Origin: Echinarachnius parma
Lineage: Eukaryota; Echinodermata; Echinoidea; Clypeasteroida; Echinarachniidae
Reading direction: 5' to 3'
NCBI GenBank assembly: GCA_037951105.1
Contig: JBAMJV010011005.1
Location: 62,001 to 126,000 of the forward strand
Length of the DNA stretch: 64,000 nt
Below are positions 34,871 to 47,319 of the stretch, in pieces. The notes beneath the pieces are model-generated. The model was not told the origin of the DNA and did no database searches. It saw nothing but the letters and a program-made list of their open reading frames with translations. Position numbers and translations under genes: made by a program. Every line of letters begins with the position of its first letter. The stretch's first letter is position 1.

Positions 34871-35352
34871 GACCAGCGGGGTCAACCAAGACAAATTTGC
34901 AATTTTACATATAAACACTTTTTTTGTCTCTTACAGATTGTGTGTGTATATTCTAACCCTATTTGCTGTTTGTTATAACTTGGTTCTGATTTGTTGACGA
35001 TGAAGATGATTATGGTCATTACTCTTCGAGTAATTTGTCTGATGTTTGCATAATTAGTTGTAATAATTCAACATCAGTATAAGGAAGACCGGTGGAGACA
35101 ACCAAGGCAAATTCGCAAGTTTTCATAAAAAGACTTTTTAAATTTGTTATTTCTCTTACAATTACAATGATGTTGTAATTGATACACAATAACGATTTTT
35201 TATTTTTTATTCTAATCCTATTTTGGGGTTCTATTTGTTGATGAAGATAATTATGATGATTACATTTTGATTTATTTTTCTGATGTTTTCAAAATTAGTT
35301 GTCATCATTTGACTTATGAATGATAAAATTATGCATAGATAGTTGACTATGT

Positions 35353-35358
35353 GCTTGT

Positions 35359-35390
<32 letters not shown>
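35353..35390 (+). repeat. (GT)n microsatellite
   Basis: About 18 GT units with minor interruptions. Confidence 0.9.
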
Positions 35391-36195
35391 CTGCATCCAA
35401 GGTGAAACAAATCTAATTATGGAACATATTTTTAAAATTATATTACATTTCTAAAATTTTTATAAAAACTCAGCATTATTCTAACTTTGTGTAGAGTATG
35501 CCTTATATTAATTTCTCAATTACTCCACATAGTCGTGCACAAGCTCAAGAACATGCAGCAACATAAAGAAGGGTAATGATTTCTCCCGACAAACTTGCAA
35601 TATATACTTGAGCCAACTTGGTCACCCATTTTAAAATAGCCAGCTCAGATGGGCGGTCAAGCTTGTCAATGATTCATGTACATAGAATTAATACATAGCT
35701 CACCAGTTCCCCCACAATCAAAATAAGTGTTATTTGTTATTTGTAATTTATTTCATGCACCATTACATTTTTCGAGTGGCGTGAATTTAAAAGCGTTGTT
35801 TGTCCAGCTTTATTAACAATCGGCCTCCTATAGTGCATGGAATTAATTTAAAGGGCAAAATGAATTATCCCTCTCCCCTTAGATTTTACTTGTGTTGATA
35901 GGGAAGTACATTTGACAAGGTTTTCTTTTTTAAACCAATATCCCATTTTGCCATCTAGCCAATACTATGAAAAATTGGTATTTTATAACATTGTTTTCCT
36001 TTGACCGAATTCAGTTTATTGAATGTACTTTATTTATGCTCTGTCCATTATAATCTTTCTCTAAAACATAGGTAGTCGTCAAAAACTAAGTAAACTAACA
36101 AAGTACACACACAAAAAAAAAAAAAAAAAAACTTATATAGAGTGCAAATTGCAACAAAGCCTCTAAGCACGATTATTATTACCCCAGTCAACACA

Positions 36196-36272
36196 CTTAC
36201 ACACACACAAACACACACACGAACACACACACGCACACACGCACGCACGCGCGCGCACACGCACGCACACAC
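36196..36272 (+). repeat. (CA)n/(CG)n alternating purine-pyrimidine tract
   Basis: Seventy-odd bases of CA, GCAC and CGCG steps (e.g. CACGCACGCACGCGCGCGCA). Strongly Z-DNA-prone. An 18-20-base A run lies just upstream at about 36113-36131. Confidence 0.9.
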
Positions 36273-36299
36273 AAAGTCGACTACCTGAGTGAAACAGTT

Positions 36300-38810
36300 C
36301 TATTTATCACACAAATTATACAAATAATTATGCAAGCATCAGAACAAACAAAAAAAGCAATCACCATATTAATCTTTATGATCACTAAAACAGAACTCGG
36401 TTATAACCAGCAGTGATACATGTTCTCGGTATTAGATAATAAACTTTATTGTGTATCAATTACAACATCACTGTATTAAGTCACAATGTAAGAGGAATAC
36501 CAAAAGAGTTTAGGCTACAACTAAAATATTATGCCTACTTCACAAATATCCATGAAAATCTAGCTTCAAACTTTTCGAGTATACAAGAATCTCTCTAACT
36601 ACTTACGAAAGCTTCTTAAATATATGTATCTATAAATATATTGATGAATAAAAACAGAATTGCAATCCCACTTTGAAGTTTTGGCAACAATAAAATGATA
36701 ACTATCAGTCAACGAAAGCTCTCATTATACTCCTAATAAATGAAGCTTGATAACATTTTATACATACCCTTAATTGGGTGTGTCTGAAAAGTCTAAAATG
36801 AAGATAACTTTACTTCATTAGACTAAAAGTCTTATTACAATCCGGTGGCTTAAAATTAAATCTGATAACTACGAAGCCTTACAAATAACAGTTAATTGGT
36901 ATATTTGTAATTAGCATCAACAACAACATTTCCCTGAAGAGAAAAGATTTTGCTGATTAAAAATACCTGGGGCAAGCAGAGCTTAATGTCTCAATAATTA
37001 CACAAAAAGGAGCAAAATAATACATTTATTAGACTTAAAAATAGGAAAAAGATTCTATACTTAGAAAAACATGTGCTTATTTGGAAATTTAGGAAATTAA
37101 AAATTATAAATAAAACAATGTGGGAGCAAGATTAACAAGCTTTAAATATTTGAATAAAATATCAAGAACCCATGATGTGCCGAACAAATTAAGGGTCTAT
37201 ATTAAAAACACCCATGTTTAGTAATCAGTTCAATATGTTGCAAAATAAATAAATAAATAGATATTTTCAAGCAGAACTTATTGAAAGTTTTAAAATTCCT
37301 TGAATCAAAAGACCGACAAACAATTCTTGTTAACAATTATTTGAGCTGCTATATATAGTTATAAATGTCCACATTTAGAAATTGGTTAAATGTTTCATAA
37401 ATTAAACACCTGGATCTCAATAATGATACGAGAACTGAGTGAAGATACTTGTCCACCTTTTGCAAGCCAAAGAGGTTTAAGTTGTGAAATAACTGTCATA
37501 TATGAGAGAAAAAACTTGAAAGAGAAGAAAAGGACTTGAAAATACATTTAAACAAATTAAGACCACATTTTGAAACCATTCAGATGTTTTAAAAATAAAT
37601 ATATAATCTCATGTAGTACAGAGACCAACGATAATGATGTAACAGCGGACTGAAAATTTAACAATTATTTAATTGAATTGAATTGAACTTTATTTTCCAC
37701 ATCATCAACATATATAAAATACAGAATAAAATACCAACAGCAAGTGATTTGCCAAAAAATATGTGACCACAGTAAAAAATAATTTCCATAAGAATCAATT
37801 TGTTTAAATGTCTATAAGATCAGAAAGATGGTTCAATGTAACTAAATCAAAGAAAGAACATAAGAACACATTTATAAGAGAATATATATTTTTGTCATAA
37901 TAAAAATAATTTCAATAAAAAAGACTAGCCTTTATGCCAGCAATATTTTGTTAAGAATCAGCTGCATCTTTTCAGATTTAAAGCAATTAAAATATATTTA
38001 TAGCTCAATTTATTATAGAATAAAAAATAAAATTTTTTTTTTGGTGTGGTTGGCCAGTCTATAACTGCTTTTAAATTAAATGTATGCCCTTTATTAATTT
38101 TTGTCATTGATGATCATACTCATTTGTCAGAGCCTTTCCCAACATAGCAATAACTATTTTGAAGAGTTGAGAGTTGCAATAACAGGGCCCTGGATCAAAG
38201 CTTCATCTTGAATAATGGCTCATATCCAAGACTTAAACATTTTACACATGTTTACAAATGTGTTACTTGATTTAAAAACAATTAAACACTAAACAACAGC
38301 ATGATATAGAACAATTCCAACACAATGGAGTATTTGACCTTAGATGAATAAACAAGTCACACCATCATTCTAAAGGAGGATCAATGAAAGATTTTGCACA
38401 ATGAAAAAAACAAATGAGTATGAAAAAACAAACATTTGGCAAAGATAAACCCAGAATAATCTCATTTGCAAATGTGGCTGCGCATAGTTTTACAATATCT
38501 GTTTGAAGTTATGAAAATTTGAGTTGCTTACTAAATTTTGTACATAATGTACATCATGTATAACAAAGCAAAGGGTTTTCAACAGAGAAAGCAGAAAGAA
38601 CAACTATTACACTTCACTTCAATAATATAATCATATGTAAAACATTCTAATAATATGGGTAAACATACAAATTGCATAAACATCTACGCTTTGGTATAAA
38701 AAGGTGTCCACACTTTTGTCTGTCTCTTTGATACATCCATTACATCCCGGGATAAAAGCTCTACAGAGAAATGATTGGCACAACAAATATAAACCCATCA
38801 ATGCTATGTA
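36300..38810. other. Very AT-rich stretch with a possible retroelement tail
   Basis: No genes recognised. At 37670-37695 (GAATT)n followed by GAACTTTATTTTCC looks like the 3' tail of a minus-strand non-LTR element; a plus-strand counterpart is at 10086-10106 (CTTTATTGAATTGAATTC). No protein remnant accompanies it. Confidence 0.4.
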
Positions 38811-38814
38811 TCCA

Positions 38815-39115
38815 GTGTATTGAGATGAATGAGATAAAGCCACTGGTTTGTATTAAATTGGGATTTGGGCTGGGCTGCCCGCGTACTGGACACTATCTTT
38901 CTTGTAATACAAATGTAATACTTTCCGTGTATTGAGATCAGTGAGTTGTAGAGCCAATAATTCACATTATCTTGGTGAAAAGAGCTGGGCCGATTTTGAG
39001 ACCCTCACCCCTGTCACATAACAGTTTCCAGTGTATTAACATTAATGAGTTAGAGCCAGCGGCTCATATAACCTCATTGAATGGGTAAGGCCGGTTTTGA
39101 GACCCTCACCCCAAG
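38815..39115. repeat. ~105-bp tandem repeat, three units
   Basis: Units start GTGTATTGAGAT or GTGTATTAACAT at 38815, 38927 and 39031. The last two end GGCCGATTTTGAGACCCTCAC and GGCCGGTTTTGAGACCCTCAC. Shared middle: ATGAGTTAGAGCCA...CTCATAT. The first unit has a diverged end. Confidence 0.75.
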
Positions 39116-39511
39116 AGACAAGACAAAACAATAAAAAGTATACTTTTCACACACAATTACAGCAAAAATAAACATATGGATTTACATACCAGACAAAATA
39201 AACAAATTTCCATAAAAAATGTGTAAAACTTCTAATAACTTCTAGGTGAACAAGGATATACATTTTAGGTGTATGAAAGAGGTTATAGATTTAAAGTTTA
39301 CAAAAACATGAAAGCGACAAAGGAACAATGGTTGATACAAAAATGAATAAGGCGTTTAATATATATATATATATATAATTATGAAGGTATAATATGAGAT
39401 TGCAGCTGATCTAATATGCGTGACTATAAGGAACATTCTTGAAAGAAACACACTCGCCATCTACTCTAGATCAGGATATAGCAAATATAATAACAATATA
39501 CATGTTTATAC

Positions 39512-39620
39512 AAGTCAATAACTAAAGTTATATAAGTCAATAACTAAAGTTATATAAGTCAATAACTAAAGTTATATAAGTCAATAACTAAAGTTATACA
39601 ATTCAATACCTAAAGTTATA
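39512..39620 (+). repeat. 22-bp tandem repeat, five units
   Basis: AAGTCAATAACTAAAGTTATA plus T, at 39512, 39534, 39556 and 39578, with a diverged fifth at 39600. Each unit contains the near-palindrome TAACTAAAGTTA, so the array is a row of hairpin-forming sites. The first four units are identical, implying recent expansion. Confidence 0.95.
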
Positions 39621-41180
39621 AATGTGCCCCCATTACAGTACTAGAAAACAAACACTAACCAAATCAATGTCAGACAGAAAACCTACTATTCAAGTCTACT
39701 AAAGATTGATTACAGTTGCACTAGAACTTGATTAAATGTAAGTGAAACTTAATGAATCAGTATATATATTCATATCCAAGGCTAGGCATTATCATAATTA
39801 CAAAACCAAAAGTTAAATCCAGTTCAACAATGAGCTGCAATAATATTTACAAGTTCAAATGGTCTTCACCCTGAAATGAGATGAGATGAATAATAACATT
39901 TATATATCCACTGACATAATTGTAACGTTTCAACAAGTATTACGCATCATGAAGCTGTTCGTAATTTTTAATCATTAATTTGTAGAGTTTGTGAAACTGG
40001 GACAAAATTTTCATTCACAGAATGAATCAAACTAACTACTTATTTTGATAAAGTACATGTAGCATAAATCAATAAAAATCAAACCCATGGAAGAAAGGCT
40101 ATACAATGACAATGACCCTCCCTTTTAACTTTTAAATATACAGTATACAAAGATAAGTCTTCAAAGAATTAAGTTAAAAAACAAAGGTTTTGATCAAAGG
40201 GAAAAAGCATATACACATTTCTAAGTCTAAAAAATGATTTTGTTTCTGAAATATAAAAGCAAAAAAAGTATCCAGAAATATTGATATCCGAGGTACGTTA
40301 TGCAAACCCACTTGACCATCATTACAAAATTGGCATTCGAGTACTAAAAAGAGGTTTTTGTCGCTATAAATGTAAGGTACTGATCTATAATACTATTTCA
40401 GTGTAATACTATGGAATCTATCTACGATATGGTTGTTATTTCTCATAAAATGCAAACATTTGCCTGACAAGAAGGAGAAGCATGTATCGATTTATCGATT
40501 CTGTTTTATTAAGTTCAAAGAAATCAGTTATAAATCTTTCAATAATATTTTGTATATTATGTTGATAAGGATCTCGATAAGTGTCTTTGTTTAATTCATT
40601 GCTTCTGAGAAACATGTGTACAATGTATCCTCTCTAAGGTCATCCCTTAAGAGATAATGGATTAACAGTACTTTTCATAGAAAGCAGAGATACGCGGGAA
40701 CGTAAAAGTGCATGGATTGATTTTTATATAAAATTCAAAATATAAAAGGGCAAGAAAATATAAAAATGTGCGTAGTCTATCATAATCAAGGGAAATCAGA
40801 CACTAGAATTTCCCCCCCCCCCCCCCCCAAAAAAAAGCAACAAGATTTTTGTGCATCTCTTTACTGCTTAAAATGAAGTAAAACCAGGACTCATGATGTG
40901 GTACTCTGCCACCTCTTTTAATAAAACAAGACAAATACTCAAGATGGGATTGATATGTGCAGCCATCTCCTTTCTATGAGAAATTATTCCTTCCTTCTCA
41001 CGTTTCGCTCGTGTGTGCATTGCCAACTGCATTAGTTTGACAGCGCAACGCACTCGAGATATCACGCACGGTAAATTCAGGAGCAGCTCTCCTGCATTTT
41101 ACATAACGAACATTGAACGAAAAAAAGAACTATACATGTGATTGGGAAGAATAGAAAAGTATAACAGAAAAAATCTGGCT
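39621..41180. other. AT-rich DNA, nothing recognised
   Basis: Includes a C run (40812-40828) and otherwise no element ends or credible open frames. Confidence 0.5.
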
Positions 41181-41251
41181 AATTATTGATTGTAATGAAA
41201 GATGCCCATCGCCAGATCTTCATCACTTTCTCTCGTCTCTCTAGCCATCTC

Positions 41252-41366
41252 ACCAGGAGAAGAATTGTTTCTTGGTAAATTGCTCGCATCGCGGTAACGC
41301 GAGAGCCGAGCGCGTACCCATCTCCCCGTGTCAATTTCGCGTCCCAAATATTGTTTCTCTGGCGCG
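41252..41366 (-). CDS. Candidate internal exon (low confidence)
   Basis: On the minus strand, acceptor ATTGCCCGCAG precedes about 115 bp of CpG-rich sequence ending CTTCTCCTG before GTGAGA. Two frames are open across it. In phase 0, matching the candidate exon at 43716, it reads ARQRNNIWDAKLTRGDGYAL and onward; another frame gives APEKQYLGREIDTGRWVRAR. Two simultaneously open frames, high CpG and no recognised family mean it could equally be a regulatory island. Confidence 0.25.
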
Positions 41367-41459
41367 CCTGCGGGCAATGTGATTAATTTTGTGCTGCTAA
41401 TTTCTTCTTGATATCAGCCGCTCACTTCCTTTTTTGTATGACATAACAACATCGTATGG

Positions 41460-41695
41460 CAATGGCATAGCCTCAGGGGGATGGTGTGGGGAGGGGGGAG
41501 GGGATGGGCAAGGGGGGGGGGGGGCACTTGTCCTTTCCCCCAATAATTGGACCAAAAAAATACAAAATGATAAAATGTTTACAAAAACAAAGAAATGCAT
41601 AAGAGTATACCCAATAATCATGCCTCCTAATCGTTCAGACCATCCATTTCCCAGATACTTGTTCCCCTTTTGGGTCCAAACTGGCTATGCCAATG
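41460..41695. mobile_element. hAT-like MITE
   Basis: Left CAATGGCATAGCC, right GGCTATGCCAATG: 13-bp inverted ends with one mismatch, of the CAGTGGCGTAGC type. Interior G-rich (G run about 41511-41524). 236 bp, non-coding. Confidence 0.65.
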
Positions 41696-42091
41696 GATGA
41701 CAAAAATAACATGGCTGAAACACTAGCATAGAGGCCATTCATTGCATAACAAACAAACAAAATCTACAATGTGTTACTTGTCCTTATTTGTTGTTATCCT
41801 GAACGGTGCCCATAGGTCTCAATTACAATAAAATCAATTAGCAAATTCATATGGAAACTCGCTTTGTCATCGTCATTGTTAAGCATCAATATGATGTCCA
41901 CATAGTGCTACATGAATCTTTTATACGAACATAAAAAAAGCACTTCAATTATCCCAGTCACACACACCCACAAAGCCTTCCAGTGAGAGCCACATATTGG
42001 TATTTTTGTGGAATGCAATGGAACAGGGCTATTTGGTGGCAATTTAGTGGCTAAGCCGTGGCAATCTGTGGTGATGCGTTTTCGGTACTGG

Positions 42092-42182
42092 GTTTTTTGT
42101 GCCACTTCGGGAATGCAGAGCAAAAATGTCAAAATGTTCAAACTTCTGCCTTGACATGACTATCAGCTCTGGCACAAAAAAC
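42092..42182. repeat. Inverted repeat, 13-bp perfect arms
   Basis: GTTTTTTGTGCCA (42092-42104) and TGGCACAAAAAAC (42170-42182) around a 65-bp centre. Could be a small MITE or its remnant; no other copy noticed in the window. Confidence 0.6.
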
Positions 42183-42571
42183 ACAGTTATAATCACATAT
42201 TTTACAAATCGCAGCAGAAAATGCCTACAACTTGCTTCACACAAACTTATCTTTTTAGTGGCCAGTAGGACCAGTCAAAGTAATGACATATATTTTGAAC
42301 CAATTCAAATAGTTTTTATAAGGTAATTATACTCAAACACTATTTATACTTCATGCAGAGTATAACAAGATCGCACTCAGCCTGAGGGTTGTAAAATGAC
42401 AAGTTGAAATCATGCACTGAATACATAAAAAGTACATCAAAATACACAGTAAATGTAGGGTACATTGTAGCAAACAACCTTTTTTATATCAAGTTGATGA
42501 AATATTAAATACGGAAAAGGTTGTTAAACCGCACCATCTCTCTCCCTCTCTGGATGTTACTACATGTAGCA

Positions 42572-42579
42572 TGACGTCA
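42572..42579. promoter_or_regulatory. CRE-type palindrome
   Basis: ATGACGTCAT, a full CREB/ATF palindrome, third in the window. Isolated. Confidence 0.25.
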
Positions 42580-43230
42580 TGATCTAATACCCTTCCATTG
42601 TATGTTCAGTTGCAAGACGAGGCTCACTTGGTGAAAATCTAGACGGGAGATAAAATGTTCCTCCTTACTCTGATCGTCTTCCAAAACATTGTTGCCTCAT
42701 GACCATCTTGGATTATCTTTGATCTTGTATCTTAGAGGACAGGGACGAATGGAGCTGTCTGTCAGAAAATTAAACTCTGATTATGTAATTCCTTCATCTG
42801 TTTTAAATGAGGGGGAAAATTCACGAAAGGGGTTAGGGATTTATTACTTATTGATTGTGTAAAATATGCATACAATTTTCCTGTCTTCCGAACAGACAGA
42901 GGGTCTTCAGAACAGACAAAGGGCCTTCAGAACATGCACAAATCTGTTCATATTCTTTATTTTCCTGTAAAATGTGACTCATGTTGTTTTGAAAACACAC
43001 TTGTAGTAGCAACATTAAAAGGGGATAACATAAATGGGCATTGCAGATTCTTCCCCAGATTTCTGCAAAATCTGGGGACAAAAATGTGATCCGCAGACAC
43101 CCGATTATAAAATGAATTAACAATTTTTTAAAAATGCAATATCGCATAGCTGGGTAGAGTAATTTCCATGACGGCCATGCACAGAGGCCAATCACTTCTG
43201 CAAAACTAATCACTACCTCTCCCGCAAAAT

Positions 43231-43630
43231 CAGTGGTGTAGATAAGGAGAGTGGGTAATACTCACAGGGGAAATTTTGACCCCCCTCCCATCGACCCAGG
43301 GGTAATAATTATAAATATATTCAAACTGTTACCTCAAAAGGGAGACAGAAAAAGTTGTCACTATAGAGAGGTGGCCTTTAAGGACAGGGTTGATACATGC
43401 AGGCTTATATGGACTATTTTATACAAATATGTGGTCACTGTAGACAGGTGGCTGCTAATGAAGAGGTGGCCATTAACACAGGCTTGACTGTGAAGAAAAA
43501 CAAATTACTATTCTACAATGTCTGGCATAGGTTGTCCTCTTCTAAGCAGCACGCTTCTTTGCTCCTTCCCCCAGCCCCCTCCCCAACCCACTCATCCCGG
43601 TCCCGATTGAAGCTGGCTACGCCCCTTCCA
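43231..43630. mobile_element. hAT-like element with a foldback element inside
   Basis: Left CAGTGGTGTAGATAAGG, right AGCTGGCTACGCCCCTT (its inverse reads AAGGGGCGTAGCCAGCT). Ends are recognisable but diverged. The foldback family C copy at 43355-43494 lies within. Confidence 0.4.
43355..43494. repeat. Foldback repeat family C, copy 6
   Basis: TTGTCACTATAGAGAGGTGG at the left and CAGGCTTGACTGTGAAG at the right, with internal GTGGTCACTGTAGACAGGTGG. Left terminal CAGTCAAAC is lost. Confidence 0.55.
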
Positions 43631-43715
43631 AAAATGACACTTAATCAAAGCGCCTGATGAGGCTAACAAGCTGAAGCAAGGCTAGAATAAAATAACCCCC
43701 ACACACGCACGTTAC

Positions 43716-43823
43716 CTTCACAAACATTTTTGTTAACGAATGAATTGCCTTGATGTCTTCCTCAGACACTCTGCACAGGTCTCTCCATTGTGGGGGAGAT
43801 TCGGGAAATCGGGCCGCATTCAT
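43716..43823 (-). CDS. Candidate first coding exon on the minus strand
   Basis: Starts at an ATG (43821-43823) with GCC before it. It reads MNAARFPESPPQWRDLCRVS, then EEDIKAIHSLTKMFVK, and reaches AAG followed by GTAACG, a fair donor. The frame stays open 11 codons upstream of the ATG (to a stop at 43857-43859), so an internal exon starting within that stretch is also possible. The peptide is mixed and globular-looking, unlike low-complexity chance frames here. The plus strand is also open for part of it behind a CCTTGATGTCTTCCTCAG acceptor, which weakens strand choice. The DNA just upstream is enhancer- or promoter-like. Family not recognised. Confidence 0.35.
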
Positions 43824-43840
43824 GGCGTAATTAGTCCTCC

Positions 43841-44050
43841 GCGCCCTTCTTGATGATCAAAGTGATCACCGTGTGAATTAGGGAGTTACCAATCATTAAC
43901 GCTAATTCAATAATCAGGTTGTTTTGTTACAAGGAGATTTTGCCGGCGCCCTTGACAATATCAAAACGATCATCGAGCGAATTGAGGAGTACCCATTCAT
44001 TAATGCTATCATGCTAATTCGATAATCATGTTGTTTGTTGCGAGTGTCGG
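43841..44050. promoter_or_regulatory. Tandemly duplicated homeodomain-site element
   Basis: Two units of about 105 bp start GCGCCCTT at 43841 and 43946. Both contain GAATTNGGGAGT/GAATTGAGGAGT, then TCATTAAcGCTAATTC or TCATTAATGCTATCATGCTAATTC, then ATAATCA and GTTGTTTGTT. Each has four or more TAAT/ATTA cores typical of homeodomain binding. Immediately upstream of the candidate minus-strand exon at 43716. Regulatory function is inference. Confidence 0.45.
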
Positions 44051-44639
44051 GAAGTACAAGCACAAACATTGCACACCATTGCTTTTGGACTTCCTTATAA
44101 ACAGTTTATTGATTATCTCTTAATTTAGACTTTAAAAATGTACAGATGGAATAGATAATTTACTTTTATTTTTTTACATTCATCACCTTTATGCAGACCA
44201 AAAATTAAATTTATGAAATAATAAATTACTGGACCTCAAGTAGCTTAATAAGCATTGGTGGTGCAATTCTCTGGAGAAAAATGGTACTGGCATCAGAGGG
44301 AGAGACAGGAGGGATAAAGATAGAGGGTAAGATGTGTGGAGAGGGGGGTGAGTAAAGATGGGATAGAGGGACATACTGGGGGAGAGAGAGAGAGGGGGCA
44401 AGGCTGACCAATAAAGCAGAGCTGTTATATGAATTTAATAACAAATGAACACATAGGTATACTGTCACAATAACCCAACTTGTTCACAAGTCTGCCGACT
44501 CTTCCGCCTATAAATAACTACAACTAGCCCTTTCTGGGAAGTTGAGGGTGAATGATAATTCCCTTTTCGCCCCATTTATTCCATCACAAACATAGGAAAG
44601 ATATGCTCTAGCTGGCCATGTGCATGTAACTGCAAACAC

Positions 44640-44860
44640 ACTTCATTGCCGACAGTCGGTGGGTAATTAGCCGGTAAGTTCGGAAGCCGAAAAAACAGAG
44701 AGCTACAAGGAAAAAATGTGTCAAGTTATGAATATTCACGAGTCCAACATTAATCAGATTATTGGCGCAGGCGAGCACTGGTTTCACAGGCCCCGGGGCA
44801 AGCTGAAAGGGAATTAGAGCATTGTGAGGAAGGAAAGCCGCGCAAGGCATCATGTTTCAG
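44640..44860. promoter_or_regulatory. Candidate conserved non-coding element
   Basis: Non-repetitive, moderately GC-rich island with GGGTAATTAGCCGG, ATGAATATTCACGAGTC, AACATTAATCAGATTATTGG and GGGAATTAGAGCATTG. An 81-codon minus-strand frame (44608-44853) has no splice or family support. Another similar island is 45690-45790 (AAATCAGCGCTGATGAG, AATCAACGC, GATGAATTACTGCC). Together with 43841-44050 they form a 2-kb cluster. Confidence 0.3.
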
Positions 44861-44879
44861 GTGGAAATATACCTGTGTC

Positions 44880-45180
44880 TGTGTGGGTTTCTTCTTTTGT
44901 ATGTCTGTGTATGTGTGTCAGGTAATTGCTAGAGTACATATGGCAAAATATGTGCGTACGAGTGTTTGTATCCAGGTGTTTGTTAATGTTATGTGTGAAA
45001 TTAAAGAGTGTGTACATGCATGTGTGCACGTTAGAATGTGTGTGCGTTTGTGTGTTTTAATAAGCGTAAGAAAGAGCATGCTTGGATGAGTGTATGTATG
45101 GACATGTATATGTGTGCTTGCATGAGTGTATGTACATGCTGTACATGTGTGCAATTGTACGTGTGAGTGAGTGTGTTTGG
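44880..45180 (+). repeat. Degenerate TG/CA-rich tract
   Basis: Imperfect TGTGTG, ATGTGTG and CATGTATG words over about 300 bp. Open frames through it are Cys/Val/His-rich on one strand and Thr/His-rich on the other, as expected from the repeat, and are not genes. Confidence 0.75.
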
Positions 45181-47319
45181 AGGATCAATTTTTGGTGCTA
45201 AATGAGTTTCAACAAAAAGTGCAAACAAGGGAGGGAGGTGTGTGGGACGATTACGTGATTGGGCTGCGACAGAACTGAACACTCTCTCTTCCTTCTCCCT
45301 CCTCTCTCTCTCTATCTTTTCCTTTTCCCCCTCTCTTATCCCTCGGTGTTAATGAGTGCGATGTACTTTTGTGACCCGATTTATTTGCATGTCGGCTTCA
45401 TGTGATCAGAATATAAGAAAAAAAACTCTGATGAGAATGAGGAGGGTGGGTGCTAATGACGTTGTGCTTGCAGCGGAAACTAAAACCTGCCCTTCAAGTG
45501 GAAAGAAAATTTACAAAAAATAATGGAAAATTTTGGAAGGGATGTATGGGTGATGGTAAAACATTGAGATGGGATGGGATGGGATACAAGGAGAGGGGAA
45601 AAAATGGATCCTTAGCCGTAAATTAGTTACACCACGGTGTACAAGTGGAATGCACTACTGGCACGGTACCTCTAGAGGGTGAGGGATTGATTATGAAGAA
45701 ACGATAAATCAGCGCTGATGAGAAAACGTCCCAATCAACGCTGCCGGCGATGAATTACTGCCCTCTGTGTGTGGGAGATGCGCAAGAGGTGGGAACAACG
45801 GGACACCTTCCCATAAATCAGCGGCTTCTAATTGGCAGAGGTTAACCCACTGATGTTGGTATCTGAAATTATATCTTGGGAGAGCGTCTTTTGTGAATGC
45901 ATGTTATACAAAGATACACCAAGATGGGTTCCGTGGGTTAAGTTACCAACCAACACAGATGGGGAAAAATAATGCTCTGTTTTGGGTCTTTTTCCCCCCA
46001 AAGTTGACAACAGAATATGGGACCTTTAGACTAGTCTTCTACTGACATTTATAATTATGTGGACACATGTGTGTGTGTGAGTGTGTGCTTCTGTTCGCGA
46101 CAACACTGCGATTGGGTGCAGAGCTAACAAAGTACAATTACCTTTGCATTAAAGGAAGATATCAAGCTAGATAGCCATGGTGAAAGAAATTAATCATTTT
46201 AAGTGAAATAAATCTGTGATATGCAAACTTCCTTCAATCTTGAAGTTAGTTTGGTCATATTTCTTCACCCATGTGGGATTTTTGTTCATGTTTGTGTAAT
46301 GTACAGTCTAAACAAGTCCTCAATGGATCGACCAATAACATAACAATACTTGCATACTAGTATATTATACATTCCTTTGATAAGTCCAAATCTTCAAACA
46401 AATAGTGAATATTATACAATAAGAAGAAATAACAAAGAAACCACTTCTTTACAAGTAGTGAAGGAAAATCATTAGAAAGGTAGGATTAAGAACACATAAT
46501 GAAGGAAACCCTTGAGAAAATACCACCCACCACACAGCCCTTTCAAATAACATTTCCATTGAAGAAAAAGAAAGTGAAGTCATGTATGTGCTATAAGGAC
46601 TTTTGTTCATTCCAAAGCCACTAATCCATCTTTTTTTTTTTTAGACAATAAATGTGGGCCACTATTGCTCTCATAAAGTGGGTTAAATAATTTGTGTTTA
46701 ATTTTGTTTTTCTTAATGTTTAACTTATGTTTTGCTCTGTGCAGAGAAAGGGCTTATTTAGATGTATGTTTGTCCTACGTGACCCCACTAACCCCCCCCC
46801 CCCCAACAAAAAAAAAAAAATGGCATTATGGTCAATCCAGATTTAGTTACTCCATGAAAATACATTTCCATTGATGTGAATAATCTCTTGATACAAGAAA
46901 ATATTCATTGTATTTGCATTTGTCATGACAATAACATGGATTTTTCTAAGAAAATGTATCCACTATTTTCTAAAATAAACAACAGATATACTTTATTTAG
47001 TAAAACCAAAAAGTCGCATGTGTTAATTAGACTCAATACAATCTAAAATATAATATGACTTTTAACACACACTAGAATATAAAATGTACACATCCACACT
47101 TTGATATAGGATGTGTGTGTATGTCCTTTACAGCAAACAATAATTCAGAAAGCAGTAATAATCAATGTTTGAATATAATGTACATACTGCAAAAACCTGA
47201 AGGACCTTCAAGAATACTATATCTAAATCCACCTCGAGATATAAATCTATTATCTTATAAAATGATGCATAATGAGGTACTAAAGGGGGAACAGCAGCGT
47301 AACCTTATTTCAAGACTGA

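Noticed and set aside
39512..39620. CRISPR-like array
   Set aside because: Head-to-tail 22-bp units with no spacers, in a eukaryotic genome; an ordinary tandem repeat. The same holds for 48296-48555.
41434..41700. 88-codon plus-strand frame with a Gly-rich start
   Set aside because: Coincides with the G-rich interior of a hAT-like MITE.
42848..43213. 121-codon minus-strand open frame
   Set aside because: Contains a local tandem repeat (GAACAGACAGAGGGTCTTCAG-like) and no domain or splice support.
44883..45282. Overlapping open frames rich in Cys, Val, His or Thr
   Set aside because: Produced by the degenerate TG/CA tract on the two strands.
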